Positions 8,072 to 16,165 of a stretch of 64,000 bases of DNA are shown piece by piece. The translations under genes and the position numbers were made by a program. The DNA is taken from the NCBI GenBank assembly GCA_963763475.1, contig CAVXOR010000004.1, positions 533,200 through 597,199 of the forward strand. The letters run 5' to 3'. The stretch's first letter is position 1. Every line of letters begins with the position of its first letter. The notes below the pieces were generated by a model. The model did not search any database. It was not told the origin of the DNA and worked only from the letters and a program-made list of their open reading frames with translations. Source of the stretch: AC-32 sp963763475. Its GTDB lineage: Bacteria > Actinomycetota > Thermoleophilia > Gaiellales > Gaiellaceae.

Positions 8072-9223
8072 TCAGACCTCCAGCAACAGCGCGTCGCCCT
8101 GGCCGCCGCCGGAGCAGATCGCCGCGAGGCCGAGGCCGCCGCCGTTTCGGCGCAACTCGTGGATCATCGTCGTCAGAATCCGGCCTCCGGACGCGCCGAT
8201 CGGGTGGCCGAGCGCTACCGCCCCACCGTTCACGTTCACCTTCTCGGGATCGGCGCCGAGCATGGCGGTCGAGTTGAGCACGACTGAGGAGAAGGCCTCG
8301 TTCAGCTCGACCCGCTCGACGTCGTCGATCGACTTGCCGGCCTTCTCGAGCGCGATCGCACCGGCCTTCGCCGGGGTGCGCGCGAGGTAGGCGAACTCGT
8401 CGGCCACGTAGCCCTGCGCGACGATCGTGGCCAGCACCTCGAGCCCGCGCTTCTTCGCGAACTCGTCGCTGGTGACGACGAGCGCGGCGGCTCCGTCGTT
8501 CACGCCGGGCGCGTTGCCGGCGGTCGTCGTGCCCTCGGGATCGAACACCGGCTTCAGACTGGCGAGCTTCTCGATCGACGTATCCCGTCGCGGCCCCTCG
8601 TCGACCGCGAAGTCGCCCACCGGGACGATCTCCGGCTCGAACCGGCCCTCGTCGATCGCCTGCACCGCGCGCTCGTGGGAACGCAGCGCCCAGCGATCCT
8701 GTTCCTCCCGCGAGATGCCGAGCTCCCGCGAGACGAACGACGCCTGCTCGACCATGTGCTTCGAGTCGAAGCTCGAGGTCAGCCCGTCGTGGGTCATCAG
8801 GTCGATCAGCGTGCCGTCGCCGAGCCGGTAGCCGAAGCGCGCGCGCTTCAGGACGTAGGGCGCGTTCGACATCGACTCCATCCCGCCCGCGACGACCACC
8901 TGGACGTCGCCCGCGCGGATCATCTGGTCGGCGATCTCGACGGCGCGGATCGAGGAGGCGCAGACCTTGTTGATCGTGTCCGAGGGCAGCTCGATCGGCA
9001 GGCCCGCGCCGACGGTCGCCTGGCGCGAGGGCGCCTGGCCGGCGCCGCCCTGCAGCACCTGGCCCATGATCGCGTACTCGACCTCGCCGTCCTCGACGCC
9101 GGCCCGGTCGAGCGCCCCGCGAATCGCGGCCGACCCGAGCTCGGTCGCCTCGTACCCGGCCAACGCGCCGCCGAGCTTGCCGAAAGGCGTGCGAACGGCG
9201 GAAACGATCACCGAGCGGGACAT
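8072..9223 (-). CDS. thiolase (acetyl-CoA acetyltransferase family)
   Basis: The 383-residue protein carries all thiolase signatures: active-site C88 in N-K-V-C-A-S-S, the N-E-A-F motif, G-H-P-I-G-A-S-G with the catalytic His, and the C-terminal C-S-G-G-G-Q-G-D-A loop with the second Cys. It condenses or cleaves 3-ketoacyl-CoA. The ATG at 9223 gives the standard M-S-R-S-V-I-V-S-A-V-R-T-P-F start; longer readings run into the M42 gene. It is in an operon with the following hydroxyacyl-CoA dehydrogenase. Confidence 0.94.
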   Translation of the reverse strand: MSRSVIVSAVRTPFGKLGGALAGYEATELGSAAIRGALDRAGVEDGEVEYAIMGQVLQGGAGQAPSRQATVGAGLPIELPSDTINKVCASSIRAVEIADQMIRAGDVQVVVAGGMESMSNAPYVLKRARFGYRLGDGTLIDLMTHDGLTSSFDSKHMVEQASFVSRELGISREEQDRWALRSHERAVQAIDEGRFEPEIVPVGDFAVDEGPRRDTSIEKLASLKPVFDPEGTTTAGNAPGVNDGAAALVVTSDEFAKKRGLEVLATIVAQGYVADEFAYLARTPAKAGAIALEKAGKSIDDVERVELNEAFSSVVLNSTAMLGADPEKVNVNGGAVALGHPIGASGGRILTTMIHELRRNGGGLGLAAICSGGGQGDALLLEV

Positions 9224-9233
9224 CGCAAAAACC

Positions 9234-10292
9234 CTAGCGAGTGAAGTCGAGCCCGGGCTCGAGGCGCTGCGCGAAAGCCGCAACGAGCCGCACGGTCGCC
9301 TCGACGTCGTCCAGCGAGACCACCTCACCCGGCGTGTGGATGTAGCGCGTCGCCAGCGAGACCAGGCCGGTCGCGACGCCGGCGCGGCTCGCGTAGGCCG
9401 CGTCCATGTCGGTGTGGGTGTCGCCGGCCGAGACGTTGATCGTGTAGCCGATCCCCTCTGCCTCGGCGGCGTCGACCAGCCGTTCGAACACCTTCGGGTT
9501 GATGGTCGAGCCGCGGTTGATGATCGGGCCGCCGCCGAGCTTGGCCTCGCCGTCGATCTTCGGGTCGCCGTCGGGGATGTCGGTCGCGCCGGTCACGTCC
9601 ACCGCCAGCGCGACCTTCGGCTCGAGCGCGAACACCGTCGTGCGCGCGCCTGCGTAGTCGCCGACCTCTTCCTGCACCGCCGCCACCGCGGCCACGTCTC
9701 CCGGCGCGCCTCCGGCCTCCGCGACGCGCCTGGTGGCCTCGAGCGCCACGTAGGCGCCGAGCCTGTTGTCCAGCGAGCGAGAGGCCAGCCGCCCGTCGGC
9801 CAGCTCGACCAGCTCGCCTGCGATCACGGCCACGTCGCCGATCTGCAGCAGCTCGAGCGCCTGCCTGCGGTCGCGCGCGCCGACGTCGATGTGCAGGTGC
9901 TCGTGCTCGAGCTGCTCGGGCTTCTCCCCGGCCTTCAGGCGCTTGCCGCCCTTTCGCCCGATCACTCCCGGGACCGGCCCGCCTCGCGTCGCCACCTCAA
10001 CCCGCTGGCCGTGGAGCACGTCCGGCCGGGTGCCGCCGATGGGGAGGAAGTAGACGAAGCCCTCGTCGTCGACATGCGTGACCATCAGCCCGATCTCGTC
10101 GATGTGCCCGAGCACGACCAGCAGCGGGCCGTCGCTCGTCCCCGGCACGCGCGCGACTGACGAGCCCATCGCGTCGCTCGTCACGCTCGCGAAGCCCTCG
10201 GCGGCCTCGCGCCAAACCGCGGAGGCGGCGGTCTCGTAGCCCGACGGGCTGGGCGCCGTCAGCAGCTTGCGCAGGAGCTCCGGAACGGCCAT
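9234..10292 (-). CDS. M42 family metallo-aminopeptidase
   Basis: The 352-residue product matches the tetrahedral M42 aminopeptidases: G-H-I-D-E-I-G near the N-terminus (first metal His/Asp), the bridging D in S-R-S-L-D-N-R, the Q-E-E-V-G glutamate pair, D-V-T-G, and a late H in Y-I-H-T-P. These cytosolic enzymes trim N-terminal residues from peptides. The ATG at 10292 is preferred; a longer reading adds 19 unlikely residues. It leads the minus-strand run with the thiolase 10 bases downstream; the metabolic link is not obvious. Confidence 0.88.
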   Translation of the reverse strand: MAVPELLRKLLTAPSPSGYETAASAVWREAAEGFASVTSDAMGSSVARVPGTSDGPLLVVLGHIDEIGLMVTHVDDEGFVYFLPIGGTRPDVLHGQRVEVATRGGPVPGVIGRKGGKRLKAGEKPEQLEHEHLHIDVGARDRRQALELLQIGDVAVIAGELVELADGRLASRSLDNRLGAYVALEATRRVAEAGGAPGDVAAVAAVQEEVGDYAGARTTVFALEPKVALAVDVTGATDIPDGDPKIDGEAKLGGGPIINRGSTINPKVFERLVDAAEAEGIGYTINVSAGDTHTDMDAAYASRAGVATGLVSLATRYIHTPGEVVSLDDVEATVRLVAAFAQRLEPGLDFTR

Positions 10293-10363
10293 CCCCGGGA
10301 GCGTATGCCGTTTGCCGTTGCCCGAGGCGGGAAGCCCACCAGCAGACAACGAAAGGAGCAGAC

Positions 10364-10912
10364 GTGCCCACGTGGGGATGGATCCTGATCGCGATCGCCG
10401 CCGTCGTAGTCCTGGCCGCGATCGCCTGGAGCGCCTACAACCGCCGGCGCCGCAGGGGGCTGCAAGACCGCTTCGGCAGCGAGTACGACCGCACGGTCGC
10501 CGACTCGGAGAGCCGGCGCCAGGCCGAAGCCGACCTCGCCGAGCGGCAGAAGCGGCGCGAGGAGCTCGAGATCCGGCCGCTGGAGCCCCGGGCCCGGGAC
10601 CGCTACGCCAGCGAGTGGCACAACACCCAGGCGAAGTTCGTGGACGACCCGGAGGGCGCCGTAACGGACGCGGACCGCCTGATCCAGCAGGTGATGCGCG
10701 ACCGCGGCTACCCGGTCGACGACTTCGACCAGCGCGCCAACGACCTCTCGGTCGACCATCCCGAGGTGATCTCGAACTACCGGGCCGCGCACGAGATCTC
10801 GAAGGCGAACCTGCGCGGCAACGCCTCGACCGAGAACCTGCGCACGGCGATGGTCCATTACCGCGCGCTCTTCGAAGAGCTGCTCGAGACCGAGCCTGCG
10901 CAAACGACCTAG
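10364..10912 (+). CDS. conserved membrane-anchored hypothetical protein
   Basis: The GTG start at 10364 follows a clear ribosome binding site, aaaggag. The 182-residue product has one N-terminal transmembrane segment (residues about 5-25) followed by R-R-R-R-R, then a charged, helix-rich cytoplasmic part with R-R-Q-A-E-A-D-L-A-E-R-Q-K-R. Similar single-TM proteins of this size are widespread in actinobacteria without known function. It stands alone between the divergent M42 gene and the trp promoter. Confidence 0.8.
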   Translation: MPTWGWILIAIAAVVVLAAIAWSAYNRRRRRGLQDRFGSEYDRTVADSESRRQAEADLAERQKRREELEIRPLEPRARDRYASEWHNTQAKFVDDPEGAVTDADRLIQQVMRDRGYPVDDFDQRANDLSVDHPEVISNYRAAHEISKANLRGNASTENLRTAMVHYRALFEELLETEPAQTT

Positions 10913-10918
10913 TTCAGC

Positions 10919-10948
10919 TTGACGGGCCGCCCCGGGTGCGTCTACCTT
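10919..10948 (+). promoter_or_regulatory. sigma-70-type promoter of the trp operon
   Basis: TTGACG at 10919-10924 and TACCTT at 10943-10948, separated by 18 bp. The predicted transcription start falls at about 10955-10956, on the ATG of the leader peptide, so the leader would be translated from a leaderless mRNA. Confidence 0.65.
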
Positions 10949-10955
10949 GGGTGAG

Positions 10956-11021
10956 ATGACTCTCGCACCGCGCATCTGGGGCTGGCCCTGGCCGCACGAG
11001 CGGAGCGGGAGCGTCGCCTGA
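10956..11021 (+). CDS. trpL: trp operon leader peptide
   Basis: A 21-residue open reading frame lies between the trp promoter and trpE. It contains three tryptophan codons in five positions (W8, W10, W12, as I-W-G-W-P-W-P) and ends in TGA at 11019. Trp is the rarest amino acid, so this clustering just upstream of a trp operon and a terminator-like hairpin is the classic design of transcription attenuation: ribosome stalling at the Trp codons when charged tRNA-Trp is low. The start coincides with the predicted transcription start, so no ribosome binding site is expected. Confidence 0.82.
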   Translation: MTLAPRIWGWPWPHERSGSVA

Positions 11022-11051
11022 CCTAACCCAGACGCATCTCGTTCCGCTCGC

Positions 11052-11077
11052 AGACCTTCCGGATGGAGGGTCTTTTT
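11052..11077 (+). terminator. trp attenuator terminator hairpin
   Basis: AGACCTTCC (11052-11060) pairs with GGAGGGTCT (11065-11073) with one G-U pair and a GGAT loop, followed by a run of T. It lies 30 bases after the leader peptide stop and just ahead of trpE. Upstream, 10972-10980 (over the first Trp codon) can pair with 11027-11035, and 10997-11010 can pair over 14 positions with 11037-11050. These two pairings are mutually exclusive. Confidence 0.78.
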
Positions 11078-11084
11078 GTTTGCC

Positions 11085-12320
11085 ATGAACGCACTCACCG
11101 TCATCTCAACCGACCTGCTCACCCCGCTCGGGGCATACCTCCGGCTGCGCCAGGGGGGGCGCGCGAGCGTCCTGCTGGAGTCGGTCGAGAAGGGCAGGCT
11201 CGGACGCCACTCGTTCGTCGGCTGCGGCTCCCGCCTCGTCTCCTTCGAGGAGGCCGAGGCCTGCGGGCAGCCCGTCGTCGGCTACCTGGGCTACGAGCAC
11301 GCGGCCCGGCTCGAGCCGACCGTCCCCGTGCCCGCCGAGGGGCGCGCCCTCCCCGAGAGCCGGTTCGTAGTGGCCGACATGCTCGTCCGCTTCGACCACG
11401 GGCGCGGCATGGCCGACGTGCTCTGCGGCGACCCGAACGCCGTCGCCGAGCTGCTCGAGGGGCCGCAGCCGTCGCCAGAGCCGGGCTCGCGCACGCGCTC
11501 GGGCTCGACGCGCCGGCTGCCTTCGCGGCACGAGTACGAGCGCGCGGTCGTGAAGGCGAAGGAGCACATCCGCGCCGGGGACGCCTTCCAGGTCGTGCTC
11601 GCGCAGCGCGCCGAGCGGCCGACCTCGGCTAGCGCTCTCGAGCTCTACCGCTCGCTGCGGCGGGTGAACCCCTCGCCGTACCTGTTCCTGCTCGAGCTCG
11701 ACGGGCTCGCGCTGGTCGGGTCCTCGCCCGAGACCCTCGTCAAGGTGGAGGGTCGCCGCGCCTCGCTGAACCCGATCGCCGGGACGACGCGGCCGGGCGA
11801 CGGCGACGCCGAGCGGCTGCTCTCCTCCGAGAAGGACCGTGCCGAGCACGTGATGCTCGTCGACCTGGGCCGCAACGATCTCTCGCGCGCCTGCCGCCCA
11901 GGCACGGTTCGGGTGGCGCGCTTCCTCGAGCCGGAGCGCTTCTCGCACGTCACGCACCTCGTCTCGGAGGTCGTCGGCGAGCTCGAGCCCGGGGTCTCGC
12001 ACTTCGACCTGCTGCGCGCCTGCTTCCCGGCCGGCACCGTTTCGGGGGCGCCGAAGGTGCGGGCGCTGCAGCTGATCGCGGAGCTCGAGCGTTACCGCCG
12101 CGGGCCGTACGCGGGAGCAGTTCTCTACGCGCTGCCCGGCGAGGCGCTCGATGCGTGCATCGCGATCCGCACGGTCGTCCTGCACGACGGGGTCGCACTG
12201 CTACAGGCGGGCGCGGGGATCGTGGCCGACTCCGACCCGGCGGCCGAGCACGACGAGTGCCTGCGCAAGCTGGCCGCGCTGGAGATGGCGATCGAGCTGG
12301 CTGAGGCGAGGTCGGCATGA
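11085..12320 (+). CDS. trpE: anthranilate synthase component I
   Basis: TrpE converts chorismate plus ammonia to anthranilate, the first committed step of Trp synthesis. Visible signatures are the feedback-inhibitor site L-L-E-S (residues 30-33), G-Y-L-G-Y-E, G-S-S-P-E-T-L, the R-N-D-L motif, F-P-A-G-T-V-S-G-A-P-K and the C-terminal Q-A-G-A-G-I-V-A-D-S-D-P. At 411 residues it is shorter than typical TrpE (about 490-520), having lost part of the N-terminal half. The ATG at 11085 has a distant ribosome binding site; a TTG at 11076, five bases after GGAGGG, would add three residues. The stop overlaps trpG as ATGA. Confidence 0.95.
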   Translation: MNALTVISTDLLTPLGAYLRLRQGGRASVLLESVEKGRLGRHSFVGCGSRLVSFEEAEACGQPVVGYLGYEHAARLEPTVPVPAEGRALPESRFVVADMLVRFDHGRGMADVLCGDPNAVAELLEGPQPSPEPGSRTRSGSTRRLPSRHEYERAVVKAKEHIRAGDAFQVVLAQRAERPTSASALELYRSLRRVNPSPYLFLLELDGLALVGSSPETLVKVEGRRASLNPIAGTTRPGDGDAERLLSSEKDRAEHVMLVDLGRNDLSRACRPGTVRVARFLEPERFSHVTHLVSEVVGELEPGVSHFDLLRACFPAGTVSGAPKVRALQLIAELERYRRGPYAGAVLYALPGEALDACIAIRTVVLHDGVALLQAGAGIVADSDPAAEHDECLRKLAALEMAIELAEARSA

Positions 12321-12880
12321 TCCTGCTCGTGGACAACTACGACTCGTTCACCTACAACCTCGCGCATCTGTTCGGCGAGCTCGGGGCCGAGGTCACGGTG
12401 CGACGCAACGACGCGATCGACCCCGACGAGGCCGAGCGGCTCGCCCCTTCGCACCTGGTCGTCTCCCCCGGCCCCGGCCGGCCGGTCGACGCGGGCGTCT
12501 CGGTCGAGCTGGTCCAGCGGCTCGCCCCGAGCGTGCCGACGCTCGGCGTCTGCCTAGGGCACCAGGTGATCGTCGAGGCCTTCGGCGGCAAGGTCGGCCA
12601 GGCGAGCCGGCTGGTCCACGGCAAGCCGAGCGAGATCGATCACGACGGCCGCGGGCTCTTTGAAGGCCTGCCGGAGCGCTTCGAGGCGGGCCGCTACCAC
12701 TCGCTGGCTGCAACGGCCGTCCCGGACTGCCTCGAGATCTCGGCCACGTGCGCCGAGGGCGAGGTAATGGCCGTGCGCCACCGAGAGTTCCCCGTGGACG
12801 GCGTCCAGTTCCACCCCGAGTCGGTGCTGACCCCGGCCGGGCCGGAGCTCGCGCGCAACTTCCTGGAGGGCCGGCGATGA
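12317..12880 (+). CDS. trpG: anthranilate synthase component II (glutamine amidotransferase)
   Basis: This class I glutamine amidotransferase of 187 residues supplies ammonia to TrpE. The catalytic triad is visible: C79 in G-V-C-L-G-H-Q, and H166 and E168 in Q-F-H-P-E-S. The N-terminal V-D-N-Y-D-S-F-T-Y-N and the oxyanion P-G-P-G-R-P are conserved. It overlaps both trpE and trpD by ATGA junctions, implying translational coupling and balanced subunit amounts. No PabA role is excluded by sequence, but the operon context favours Trp synthesis. Confidence 0.95.
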   Translation: MILLVDNYDSFTYNLAHLFGELGAEVTVRRNDAIDPDEAERLAPSHLVVSPGPGRPVDAGVSVELVQRLAPSVPTLGVCLGHQVIVEAFGGKVGQASRLVHGKPSEIDHDGRGLFEGLPERFEAGRYHSLAATAVPDCLEISATCAEGEVMAVRHREFPVDGVQFHPESVLTPAGPELARNFLEGRR

Positions 12881-13905
12881 CCGTGCAGCAGGCGCTCGCG
12901 CGGTTGCTCGACGGTCATGGACTCTCGCGCGAGGAGGCGCGAACGGTGATGAACGAGATCATGGTGGGCGAGGCGACGCCGGCCCAGATCGGCGGCTTCC
13001 TCGTTGCGCTGCGCCTGAAGGGCGAGACCGCGGACGAGATCGCCGGCTGCGCCGAGGCGATGCGCGAGCACGTGCTGCAGGTGCGGCCGAAGCGCGACGA
13101 CCTCGTCGACACGGCGGGCACCGGCGGCGACGCGGCGCGCACGATCAACATCTCGACCGCGGCAGCGCTGGTCGCGGCCGCTGCCGGCGCAGGCGTGGCC
13201 AAGCACGGCAACCGCGCGGTCTCGTCGGCCTCGGGCTCCGCGGACGTGCTGGAGGCGCTCGGCTTTCGGCTCGAGCTGCCGCCCGCGGAGATCGAGCGCT
13301 CGATCGACGAGCTCGGCTTTGGCTTCCTGTTCGCTCCGACGCACCACCCGGCGATGCGGCATGCGGCTCCCGTGCGCCAGGAACTCGCTGCCCGTACCGT
13401 CTTCAACGTGCTCGGCCCGCTGACGAACCCGGCCGGCGCGCGCGCGCAGGTGCTCGGCGTCTACGCGCCGTCGCTCGTGCGCACGATCGCGGAGGTGCTG
13501 GCGCAGCTTGGCTCGCGGCGCGCCTTCGTGGTGCACGGGGCGGCCGGGATCGACGAGCTTTCGCCCGCCGGCCCGAACCTCGTCTGTGAGGTCGTCGACG
13601 GCGAGGTTCGCGAGCGCGAGATCGACCCGCTGGAGCTGGGCGTGCCCCGCTGTGACCCGGCCGAGCTGCGCGGCGGCTCGCCACACGACAACGCGGAGGC
13701 GATCCGCGCCGTCTTTCGCGGCGAGAACGGCGGCAAGCGCTCGGCGATCCTGCTCAACGCGGCGGGCGCCGTCGCGGCGGCAGGGCGCGCGGCCGACCTC
13801 CGCGAGGGGCTCGAGGTCGCGCGGGAGACCCTGGACTCGGGTGCCGCGCTCGAGCGCCTCGATGCGCTGGTCGCCTTCTCGCAGTCGGCCGAGGTGAACG
13901 TCTGA
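12877..13905 (+). CDS. trpD: anthranilate phosphoribosyltransferase
   Basis: TrpD transfers phosphoribosyl from PRPP to anthranilate. The PRPP-binding loop G-T-G-G-D (residues 81-85) followed by N-I-S-T, the K-H-G-N-R motif and the S-A-S-G-S-A-D stretch are intact, and the 342-residue length is standard. The start at 12877 overlaps trpG; the stop overlaps the trpC ATG by one base. A more upstream in-frame start exists but would lie inside trpG. Confidence 0.95.
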   Translation: MTVQQALARLLDGHGLSREEARTVMNEIMVGEATPAQIGGFLVALRLKGETADEIAGCAEAMREHVLQVRPKRDDLVDTAGTGGDAARTINISTAAALVAAAAGAGVAKHGNRAVSSASGSADVLEALGFRLELPPAEIERSIDELGFGFLFAPTHHPAMRHAAPVRQELAARTVFNVLGPLTNPAGARAQVLGVYAPSLVRTIAEVLAQLGSRRAFVVHGAAGIDELSPAGPNLVCEVVDGEVREREIDPLELGVPRCDPAELRGGSPHDNAEAIRAVFRGENGGKRSAILLNAAGAVAAAGRAADLREGLEVARETLDSGAALERLDALVAFSQSAEVNV

Positions 13906-15062
13906 TGGGCCGCTTCCGGGACGCGCTCGCAGGGGAGGGGCTGGCTGCGATCGCGGAGATCAAACGGCGCTCGCCGTCCGCCGGGGCCTTGCGGCCGGAC
14001 GCCGACCCCGCGGCCCTGGCGGCCGGATTCGAGCGCGCCGGTGCTGCGGCCGTGTCGGTGCTGGTGGACGAGCGCTTCGCCGGCAGCCCCGCCGATCTCG
14101 CCGCCGCGCGGTCGGCCAGTGACGTTCCGTTACTGGCGAAGGGGTTCTTCTCCGAGCGCGCAGAGCTCGAGGAGCTGCGACGGCTCGGCGCCGACGCGGT
14201 GCTGCTCTTGCTGCGCGACCTCGACGACACGCAGCTGCGCGGGTTGCTCGCTGCCGCCCACGAGCTCGGGCTCGACGCGCTCATCGAGGCGCACGACGCC
14301 GACGAGCTGCAGCGCGCGATCGAGCTCGACGCGGCCGTGATCGGGATCAACGCGCGCGACCTGAACACCTTCGCGATCGACCGTGGCGCGCAGCTCGAGT
14401 TGGTCGAATCGGCGCCGCGGGACCGCGTGATCGTGGCCGAGAGCGCGATCGCTACTCGCGCACACGGCGCCGAGGCCGAGCTGGCGGGCGCCGACGCCGT
14501 GCTCGTCGGCTCGACGCTGATGCGGGCCGCCGATCCAGCGGCAAGGCTCGAGGAGCTGCTCGCGCGGCCGCTGGTCAAGGTGTGCGGCCTGACGCGCGAG
14601 GAGGACGTCGCCGCCGCCGCCGAGGCCGGCGCCGACCTGGCGGGTTTCGTGCTCGCGCGCGAGACACTTAGGCGCGCCCCCGCCGTCCTGCCGGTCCCGG
14701 AGACGATGCTCTCGGTCGCCGTCCACGTCGGCGAGATCACGGACGACCGCGCCGACCTCGTGCAGCTCTACGCGCGCGAGAACGGCCACCGCTCGCGCGA
14801 GGGCGTCCTGCTCCGACGCGGCCGCGAGGTCGCCCGCGTGGTCGACCGCGAGTGGCAGGCAGACGACCCCGGTCACCTCGAACGGGCGCACGCTGCCGAA
14901 GGCCGGATCGTGCTCGCCGGCGGGCTCTCGCCCGAGAACGTCCGCAAGGCGATCGAGCGCGTGCGGCCGTGGGCGGTGGACGCGAGCTCGAGCCTCGAGA
15001 CCGAGCCGGGCGTCAAGGATCACGAGCGCATCAGGGCCTACGTGGAGGCGGCGAGGTGCTGA
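13905..15062 (+). CDS. trpC: indole-3-glycerol phosphate synthase / phosphoribosylanthranilate isomerase fusion (TrpC-TrpF)
   Basis: Residues 1-221 are an indoleglycerol phosphate synthase with the catalytic set K20 (E-I-K-R-R-S-P-S), E56, K79, E128, N149 and E179. Residues 222-385 begin with K-V-C-G-L-T (C227, the TrpF general base) and end with L-A-G-G-L-S-P-E-N-V and D-A-S-S-S-L-E-x-x-P-G-V-K-D, so a phosphoribosylanthranilate isomerase domain is fused on, in the enterobacterial order. That domain is short (164 versus about 200 residues). It lacks the G-G-[ST]-G-x-x-F-[DN]-W phosphate-site motif and the S-P-R segment. A candidate catalytic Asp is present in R-V-V-D-R-E. Activity of the second domain is therefore uncertain; PriA could take over. 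Confidence 0.88.
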   Translation: MGRFRDALAGEGLAAIAEIKRRSPSAGALRPDADPAALAAGFERAGAAAVSVLVDERFAGSPADLAAARSASDVPLLAKGFFSERAELEELRRLGADAVLLLLRDLDDTQLRGLLAAAHELGLDALIEAHDADELQRAIELDAAVIGINARDLNTFAIDRGAQLELVESAPRDRVIVAESAIATRAHGAEAELAGADAVLVGSTLMRAADPAARLEELLARPLVKVCGLTREEDVAAAAEAGADLAGFVLARETLRRAPAVLPVPETMLSVAVHVGEITDDRADLVQLYARENGHRSREGVLLRRGREVARVVDREWQADDPGHLERAHAAEGRIVLAGGLSPENVRKAIERVRPWAVDASSSLETEPGVKDHERIRAYVEAARC

Positions 15063-16165
15063 CCTACGGCGAGTACGGCGGCCGCTTCGTACCCGAGACG
15101 CTGATCCCCGCGCTCGACGAGCTCGAGGCAGGTTGGCGCGCGGCCCGCGACGATCCGTCCTTCCAGGCGGAGCTTGACGAGCTTGGCCGCGACTACGCCG
15201 GCCGGCCGACGCCGCTGACCCTCGCCGAGCGCTTCGCTCCGGGCAAGCGCCTCTACCTGAAGCGCGAGGACCTGCTCCACACGGGGGCGCACAAGCTGAA
15301 CAACGCGCTCGGCCAGGCGCTGCTCGCGCTGCGGCTCGGCAAGCGACGGATCGTCGCCGAGACGGGCGCGGGCCAGCACGGCGTCGCGACTGCGACGGTG
15401 TGCGCGCGCTTCGGCCTCGACTGCGTCGTCTACATGGGCAGCGAGGACATGCGCCGCCAGGCGCCCAACCTGGAGCGGATGGCCCTGCTCGGCGCGGAGG
15501 TGCGGCCGGTCGAGTTCGGCACGCGCACGCTGAAGGAAGCGACGAGCGAGGCGATCCGCGACTGGATCGCGAACGTCGAGGACACGCACTACCTGATCGG
15601 CTCCTGCGTTGGCCCGGCGCCGTATCCGGAGATCGTCCGGGAGCTGCAAGCGGTGATCGGGCGCGAGGCTCGGGAGCAGCTGCTGGCCACCGAGGGGAGG
15701 CTGCCCGAGGTCGCGCTCGCCTGTGTCGGCGGCGGCTCGAACGCGATCGGGCTCTTCGCCGGCTTCGTCGACGACGCCGAGGTTCGGCTCGTCGGAGTCG
15801 AGGCCGGCGGCGCCGCGTCGCTCGGGTCGGGTCGGCCGGCCGTGCTGCACGGCTCGCGCTCGTCGGTGCTCGCCGACGAGGACGGCCAGGTGCTCGACGC
15901 GGAGTCGATCTCGGCCGGCCTCGACTACCCGGGCGTCGGCCCCGAGCACGCATTCCTGCGCGACAGCGGCCGGGCCGAATACCTCGGCACGACCGACGAG
16001 GAAGCGCTGGCGGCATTCCGGCGGCTGGCGCGCACGGAAGGCATCCTCCCGGCCCTCGAGCCGGCCCACGCATTGGCTCGGGTTGAAGAGCTCGAGGAGG
16101 AGCTCGTGCTCGTCTGCCTCTCGGGCCGCGGCGACAAGGACCTGGCCGAGGTCACCGCCCGGTGA
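15056..16165 (+). CDS. trpB: tryptophan synthase beta chain
   Basis: TrpB joins indole and serine with PLP. The PLP lysine is K80 in H-T-G-A-H-K-L-N-N; also seen are E-T-G-A-G-Q-H-G-V-A, the phosphate-binding G-G-G-S-N and S-G-R-G-D-K-D near the end. The GTG at 15056 overlaps the trpC stop by seven bases and gives 369 residues, slightly under the usual 390-400 because the N-terminus is trimmed. The stop overlaps the methyltransferase start as GTGA. Confidence 0.94.
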   Translation: MLTYGEYGGRFVPETLIPALDELEAGWRAARDDPSFQAELDELGRDYAGRPTPLTLAERFAPGKRLYLKREDLLHTGAHKLNNALGQALLALRLGKRRIVAETGAGQHGVATATVCARFGLDCVVYMGSEDMRRQAPNLERMALLGAEVRPVEFGTRTLKEATSEAIRDWIANVEDTHYLIGSCVGPAPYPEIVRELQAVIGREAREQLLATEGRLPEVALACVGGGSNAIGLFAGFVDDAEVRLVGVEAGGAASLGSGRPAVLHGSRSSVLADEDGQVLDAESISAGLDYPGVGPEHAFLRDSGRAEYLGTTDEEALAAFRRLARTEGILPALEPAHALARVEELEEELVLVCLSGRGDKDLAEVTAR

